This document shows, piece after piece, positions 59,963-64,000 of a stretch of 64,000 bases of DNA; the first letter of the stretch is position 1; the number at the start of each line of letters is the position of its first letter. The notes beneath the pieces are model-generated. The model did no database searches. It had not been told where the DNA came from and saw only the letters and a program-made list of their open reading frames with translations. A program made the position numbers and the translations under genes. The stretch is taken from the NCBI RefSeq assembly GCF_950101795.1, contig NZ_CATNLZ010000001.1, positions 441,382-505,381 on the forward strand, read 5' to 3'. The stretch is from Nocardioides sp. T2.26MG-1 (lineage in GTDB: Bacteria > Actinomycetota > Actinomycetes > Propionibacteriales > Nocardioidaceae).

Positions 59963-62344
59963 CTAGTGGTGGCCGGGCGCCTCGAACTGCTGGGTCGGAG
60001 CGGGCTCCGACGGCGGGGCCGCCTGGATCGGCGGGGGCGGGGGCGGCGGGGCCGGCGTACCGGTGTCGTCGCCACTCTCGATGTGGACCGGGCGCCGCTT
60101 CGAGATGTACACCGCGGCCACGATCCCGGCGAACGCCGCGAACGCGATCACCATGCGCAGCGGGGTGTTGGCGTCCTCGCCGATCGAGAGCTTGACGATC
60201 GCGGCCACGATCAGCAGCGACACCAGGTTCATGACCTTGAGCAGCGGGTTGATCGCCGGGCCGGCGGTGTCCTTGAACGGGTCGCCGACGGTGTCGCCGA
60301 TGACGGTCGCGGCGTGGGCGTCGGATCCCTTGCCACCGTGGCTGCCGTCCTCCACCAGCTTCTTGGCGTTGTCCCAGGCACCACCGGAGTTGGCCAGGAA
60401 CACCGCCATCAGGGTGCCGGTCGCGATGGCGCCGGCGAGGAAGCCCGCGAGCGGGCCGACACCGAGGCCGAACCCGACCGCGATCGGGGCCAGGATGGCC
60501 AGCAGACCGGGCGTCGCGAGCTCGCGGAGCGAGTCCTTGGTGACGATGTCGACGACCTTGCCGTACTCCGGACGACCGGTGCCCTCCATGATCCCGGGGA
60601 TCTCCCGGAACTGGCGGCGCACCTCGTAGACCACCGCGCCGGCCGCACGGCCGACCGCGTTGATCGCCAGGCCGGCGAACAGGAAGACCACGGCCGCTCC
60701 GAGCAGCATCCCGACCAGGATGTTCGGGTAGGACGCGTCGAAGGAGAACGCCAGCCTGGTCAGTTCGCCGGGCTGCTCGGTCAGCTTCACCTCGTCGATC
60801 GCGGTGTGCATCGCGTTGGTGTACGAGCCGAACAGCGCGCTCGCGGCGAGCACGGCGGTCGCGATCGCGATGCCCTTGGTGATCGCCTTGGTGGTGTTGC
60901 CCACCGCGTCGAGCTCGGTGAGGATCTGGGCGCCGCGCTCGTCGACGTCCCCGGACATCTCCGCGATGCCCTGGGCGTTGTCGGAGACCGGGCCGAAGGT
61001 GTCCATCGCGACGATCACGCCGACCGTCGTCAGCAGACCGCAGCCGGCCAGGGAGACCGCGAACAGCGCGACGTCGATCGAACCGGAGCCGAGGAGGAAC
61101 GCGCCGAACACCGCGGCGCCGATCACCAGCGTCGTGTAGACCGCGGACTCGAAGCCGACCGAGAGGCCGGACAGGATCACGGTGGCCGCGCCGGTGAGCG
61201 AGGTCTTGCCGACGTCCTTGACCGGCCGGTGGTCGGTGCCGGTGAAGTAGCCGGTGAGACCCAGGATGGCCGCGGCGAGCACGACGCCGATCAGCACGGC
61301 GCCGGCGGCGACGATGCGCGGGCTGGCGTCGGCGTCGACCGTCGAGTTCGTCAGGTCGGCGAAGTCGCCGGGCAGGTAGACCATCGCGAGCACGACGCTC
61401 GCGAGCCCACCGATGGCGGCAGAGATGTAGAACGCCCGGTTGATCGTCTTGAGGCCGTTCTCGCCCGGACGGGGCTTGCACAGGTAGACGCCGAGCACTG
61501 CGGTGAGCGCACCGATCGCGGGGATCAGCAGCGGGAACACGAGGCCCTTGTCGCCGAACGCCTGGGAGCCGAGGATCAGGGCCGCGACCAGCGTCACGGC
61601 GTACGACTCGAAGAGGTCGGCCGCCATGCCCGCGCAGTCGCCGACGTTGTCGCCGACGTTGTCCGCGATCGTCGCGGCGTTGCGCGGGTCGTCCTCGGGG
61701 ATGTTGTTCTCGACCTTGCCGACCAGGTCGGCGCCGACGTCGGCGGCCTTGGTGAAGATGCCGCCACCGACTCGCATGAACATCGCGAGCAGCGCGGCAC
61801 CGAAGCCGAAGCCCTCGAGCACGTGCGGGGCGTCCTCCTGGAACAGGATCACCACGATGCTGGCGCCCAGCAGGCCCAGGCCGACGGTCAGCATGCCGAC
61901 CATGGCGCCGGTGCGGAACCCGATGTTCATCGCCGGGTCACGGCCCTCGTTCTGGGCCGCGGCGGCGACCCGGAGGTTCGCCTTCACCGCCAGGCCCATG
62001 CCGAGGTAGCCGACGCTGGCCGAGAAGCCCGCCCCGACCAGGAAGAACACGGACCGGAAGATCCGGACCGTCATGTCGTCCGCGGGCAGGGCCATCAGGG
62101 CGAAGAACGCGACCGCGGCGAAGATCGCCAGCGTGCGGAACTGCCGCTGCAGATACGCGTTCGCGCCTTCCTGCACCGCCTGGGCGATGTTCTTCATGTT
62201 GTCGGTGCCCTCACCGGCGGCAAGTACCTCCTGGCGGAACATCGCCGCCATCGCGAGCGCGCCAAGCGCGATCAATGCGACGACGATGACCAGGACGAGG
62301 TTGCCTCCGGAGACTTCCACGACAGCGGGAGCGATCCCCGTCAT
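59963..62344 (-). CDS. hppA: Membrane-bound ion-pumping pyrophosphatase (K+-independent type)
   Basis: A 793-residue protein with about 16 membrane helices. The pyrophosphate-binding signature DVGADLVGKVENNIPEDDPRNAATIADNVGDNVGDCAGMAADLFES is complete, as is the second acidic motif near the C-terminal end (GDTVGDPFKDTAGPAIN). At the K+-dependence position the sequence reads GNTTKAITKG, with Lys, indicating a K+-independent H+-translocating enzyme. It couples PPi hydrolysis to proton export. A Pro-rich C-terminal tail (APPPPPPPIQAAPPSEP) is added. The ATG has GGAGG upstream. Confidence 0.96.
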   Translation of the reverse strand: MTGIAPAVVEVSGGNLVLVIVVALIALGALAMAAMFRQEVLAAGEGTDNMKNIAQAVQEGANAYLQRQFRTLAIFAAVAFFALMALPADDMTVRIFRSVFFLVGAGFSASVGYLGMGLAVKANLRVAAAAQNEGRDPAMNIGFRTGAMVGMLTVGLGLLGASIVVILFQEDAPHVLEGFGFGAALLAMFMRVGGGIFTKAADVGADLVGKVENNIPEDDPRNAATIADNVGDNVGDCAGMAADLFESYAVTLVAALILGSQAFGDKGLVFPLLIPAIGALTAVLGVYLCKPRPGENGLKTINRAFYISAAIGGLASVVLAMVYLPGDFADLTNSTVDADASPRIVAAGAVLIGVVLAAAILGLTGYFTGTDHRPVKDVGKTSLTGAATVILSGLSVGFESAVYTTLVIGAAVFGAFLLGSGSIDVALFAVSLAGCGLLTTVGVIVAMDTFGPVSDNAQGIAEMSGDVDERGAQILTELDAVGNTTKAITKGIAIATAVLAASALFGSYTNAMHTAIDEVKLTEQPGELTRLAFSFDASYPNILVGMLLGAAVVFLFAGLAINAVGRAAGAVVYEVRRQFREIPGIMEGTGRPEYGKVVDIVTKDSLRELATPGLLAILAPIAVGFGLGVGPLAGFLAGAIATGTLMAVFLANSGGAWDNAKKLVEDGSHGGKGSDAHAATVIGDTVGDPFKDTAGPAINPLLKVMNLVSLLIVAAIVKLSIGEDANTPLRMVIAFAAFAGIVAAVYISKRRPVHIESGDDTGTPAPPPPPPPIQAAPPSEPAPTQQFEAPGHH

Positions 62345-62566
62345 GTGTTTCCTCCTGGGAGAGTGATTCAGGTCTCACGGACGACGCGGAGTCTACGCAC
62401 GGGCTGCCGGGGGACGCCGGGATGTGACCCGGGACACACAGCGAGGGCGCGGTTGCACGCCGTACGGGATGGGTTCGGCGCTGACGCTAGACCCGCCGTC
62501 CCGGGGGGTCGACGGGTCAAAGGACCTGAAACGGTCGGGACGTCGAGGACGCCTCAGGGGCCGGGC

Positions 62567-62905
62567 TCAGCTGCTCGCGAGGGCGGCGTCGGCGGTCTCG
62601 TGGATGACGAAGACCTTGGCGAGGCCGGTGATGCGGAAGATCTTGAGGAGGCGGTCCTGGTTGCACACCAGCTGGAGGGAGCCGTCGTGGGCACGCACCT
62701 TCTTCAGGCCGCCGACGAGGACACCGAGGCCGGTCGAGTCCAGGAACTCGACCTCTTCCATGTCGATCACGATGTCGTAGACGCCCGCAGCCACCAGCTC
62801 GGTGATCTTGTCGCGGAGCTTGGGGGCGGTGTAGACGTCGATCTCGCCCCCGACGGCAACGATGGTCTTCCCACCGGCGTCGCGCGTCGTCAGAGTCAGG
62901 TCCAC
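62567..62905 (-). CDS. STAS-domain anti-sigma factor antagonist (BldG-like)
   Basis: The 112-residue protein is a single STAS domain: [83 protein letters not shown]. Ser57 in DSTGLG is the expected phosphorylation site. In Streptomyces BldG binds anti-sigma factors and controls development. GTG start with GGGGAGA upstream. It lies between hppA and the divergent helicase gene, as bldG does in Streptomyces, which supports orthology. Confidence 0.92.
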   Translation of the reverse strand: MDLTLTTRDAGGKTIVAVGGEIDVYTAPKLRDKITELVAAGVYDIVIDMEEVEFLDSTGLGVLVGGLKKVRAHDGSLQLVCNQDRLLKIFRITGLAKVFVIHETADAALASS

Positions 62906-63114
62906 CTAGTTCTCCCCGGTGCGGTTGTTCGGTTGCCGGAGGAGTCGCGGCTAGGAACCCGACATCCGGCCTGCACAATGAAACCACGCCCGCGCCTCCC
63001 CGCGCACAAACTGGCCACAGTTCGCCCCGGGAGCACGGCCAGGACAGGGTACGCCGGAGCGCCGCCCCCGGTGGCCCACGGGCGGATGTCGGCGCCGTCG
63101 GGGAGGATGACGGA

Positions 63115-64000
63115 GTGAGAGCGGCGCCTGGACTCCACGCCCGCAGGATGGGCGACATCGTCTCCCGGCTCGCGTCCGTGCCCGGCCGCGAGGACCGGGT
63201 GCGACACCTCGAGGTGCTGCCCGCCCGGCAGGCACGGCACGCCGACTGGCCCGTCTGGGCGGCGCCCGACGTCGTCGACGCCTTCCGGGCCCGCGGCGTC
63301 ACCCAGCCGTGGGAGCACCAGGCCGTCGCCGCGGACGCCGCCCACCACGGCCAGCACGTCGTGCTGGCCACCGGCACCGCCTCCGGCAAGAGCCTGGCCT
63401 ACCAGCTCCCGGCCCTCTCCGCCGTACGCCGCTCCCGCGGGCCCCGCGGCCAGCGCGGGGCGACGGTCCTCTACCTGGCGCCCACCAAGGCGCTGGCCCA
63501 GGACCAGCTGGCCGGGCTGTCGGGCCTGGGGCTCGACCTGCGGGTCACCACCCACGACGGCGACAGCGCCCGCGAGCAGCGCGACTGGGCGCGCGACCAC
63601 GCGGAGTACGTCCTGACCAACCCCGACATGCTGCACCGCTCCCTGCTCCCCGGGCACGCCCGGTGGGCTGCGTTCCTCGGCTCCCTCCGATACGTCGTGG
63701 TCGACGAGTGCCACCACTACCGCGGGGTCTTCGGCGCCCACGTCGCCCACGTGCTGCGCCGGCTGCGCCGGATCTGCGCGATCTACGGCGCCGACCCGAC
63801 CTTCGTGCTGGCCTCGGCGACCGTGGCCGAGCCCGAGGCCGCGGCCGCGCGGCTCACCGGCCTCGACGTGCTGGCCGTCACCGGAGACGCCTCGCCGCGG
63901 GGCGAGGTCTCCCTGCTGCTCTGGGAGCCTCCGTTCACCTCCTACGCCGGCGAGAACGGCGCCCCGGTGCGACGGGCGGCGTCGTCGGAGACCGCCGACC
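63115..64000 (+). CDS. DEAD/DEAH-box helicase (MrfA/YprA-like), N-terminal part
   Basis: The 295 visible residues include VTQPWEHQAVAADAAHHGQHVVLATGTASGKSLAYQLP (Q motif and Walker A), LYLAPTKALAQDQ (motif Ia), LTNPDMLH, VVVDECHHYRGVFGAHVAHVLRRLRR (motif II, DECH) and FVLASATVAEP (motif III, SAT). This pattern fits the SF2 group that includes MrfA/YprA with a C-terminal zinc domain, implicated in DNA repair. Start is the GTG at 63115 with GGGGAGG upstream; an in-frame ATG at 63148 is the alternative. The gene is cut by the window end. Confidence 0.92.
   Translation, partial: MRAAPGLHARRMGDIVSRLASVPGREDRVRHLEVLPARQARHADWPVWAAPDVVDAFRARGVTQPWEHQAVAADAAHHGQHVVLATGTASGKSLAYQLPALSAVRRSRGPRGQRGATVLYLAPTKALAQDQLAGLSGLGLDLRVTTHDGDSAREQRDWARDHAEYVLTNPDMLHRSLLPGHARWAAFLGSLRYVVVDECHHYRGVFGAHVAHVLRRLRRICAIYGADPTFVLASATVAEPEAAAARLTGLDVLAVTGDASPRGEVSLLLWEPPFTSYAGENGAPVRRAASSETAD

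Noticed and set aside
59966..63118. Long open frame on the plus strand opposite hppA
   Set aside because: Composition is His/Asp/Arg/Gln-rich and low in complexity. It is the antisense image of the membrane pyrophosphatase.

Overview
The window is high-GC DNA (visibly around 70 percent or more) with many GTG starts, ATGA/GTGA start-stop overlaps and leaderless start sites. The gene content is actinobacterial: CYP51, SigE-type ECF sigma factors, a DUF3068 protein, a Pls/PosA-type synthetase and a BldG-like STAS protein. The gene style suggests Nocardioides or a close relative in the Propionibacteriales; this placement is an inference. The window is chromosomal. The only mobile-element sequence seen is a decayed IS21-type fragment, and there is no CRISPR array, phage or plasmid signal.

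Layout, left to right. (1) 1-2972, minus strand: a tightly coupled TetR - P450 - SDR - CYP51 operon, like the mycobacterial cyp51 locus, with a palindromic repeat inserted in frame in the CYP51 N-terminus. (2) 3090-4674: an ECF sigma factor with a membrane partner, then a leaderless NTF2-like gene behind a perfect 36-bp palindrome that contains the KstR consensus. (3) 4632-7975: a large membrane patatin-like lipase with a small upstream gene. (4) 8349-13360: an SDR-LtrA-AraC operon and a convergent secreted CocE-type hydrolase. (5) 13495-16612: a compact extracytosolic flavin electron-transfer module (small membrane protein, ferric-reductase-like protein, FMN-binding protein, ApbE). (6) 16617-20916: regulators, two SDRs, and a MarR/alpha-beta hydrolase pair with a double operator. 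(7) 21047-28597: a Pls/PosA-type single-module NRPS coupled to an M1 peptidase, facing a phosphopantetheinyl transferase and a CYTH-CHAD protein. (8) 28721-34397: hypothetical and DUF3068 genes, then a visibly lower-GC accessory patch with an IS21 remnant, an SDR, an internally deleted quinone oxidoreductase, two TetR genes and a membrane protein. (9) 34452-38876: tRNA-Thr, a LysR gene, an NTF2-like gene, a C69 peptidase and an amine oxidase.

(10) 38944-64000 is a conserved actinobacterial housekeeping neighbourhood: TAP-like hydrolase, holB, tmk, topA, an ECF pair, a methyltransferase, hppA, a BldG-like STAS protein and a DEAD/DEAH helicase. As I recall, this order resembles the Streptomyces tmk-topA-hppA-bldG region. 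A complete L-arabinose system sits between tmk and topA: LacI, araB, araD, araA and a CUT2 sugar ABC transporter. A strong hairpin on its 3' side separates it from tmk, which has its own leaderless promoter.

The observations most worth following are: the palindromic element translated inside CYP51; KstR-like sites at two leaderless genes beside the P450 operon; the flavinylation module whose ApbE lacks a visible signal peptide; the Pls/PosA-peptidase-PPTase cluster; the double MarR operator; two abutting divergent leaderless promoters; the deleted quinone oxidoreductase next to the IS remnant; and a one-base frameshift in a G6 run of an exported protein gene.
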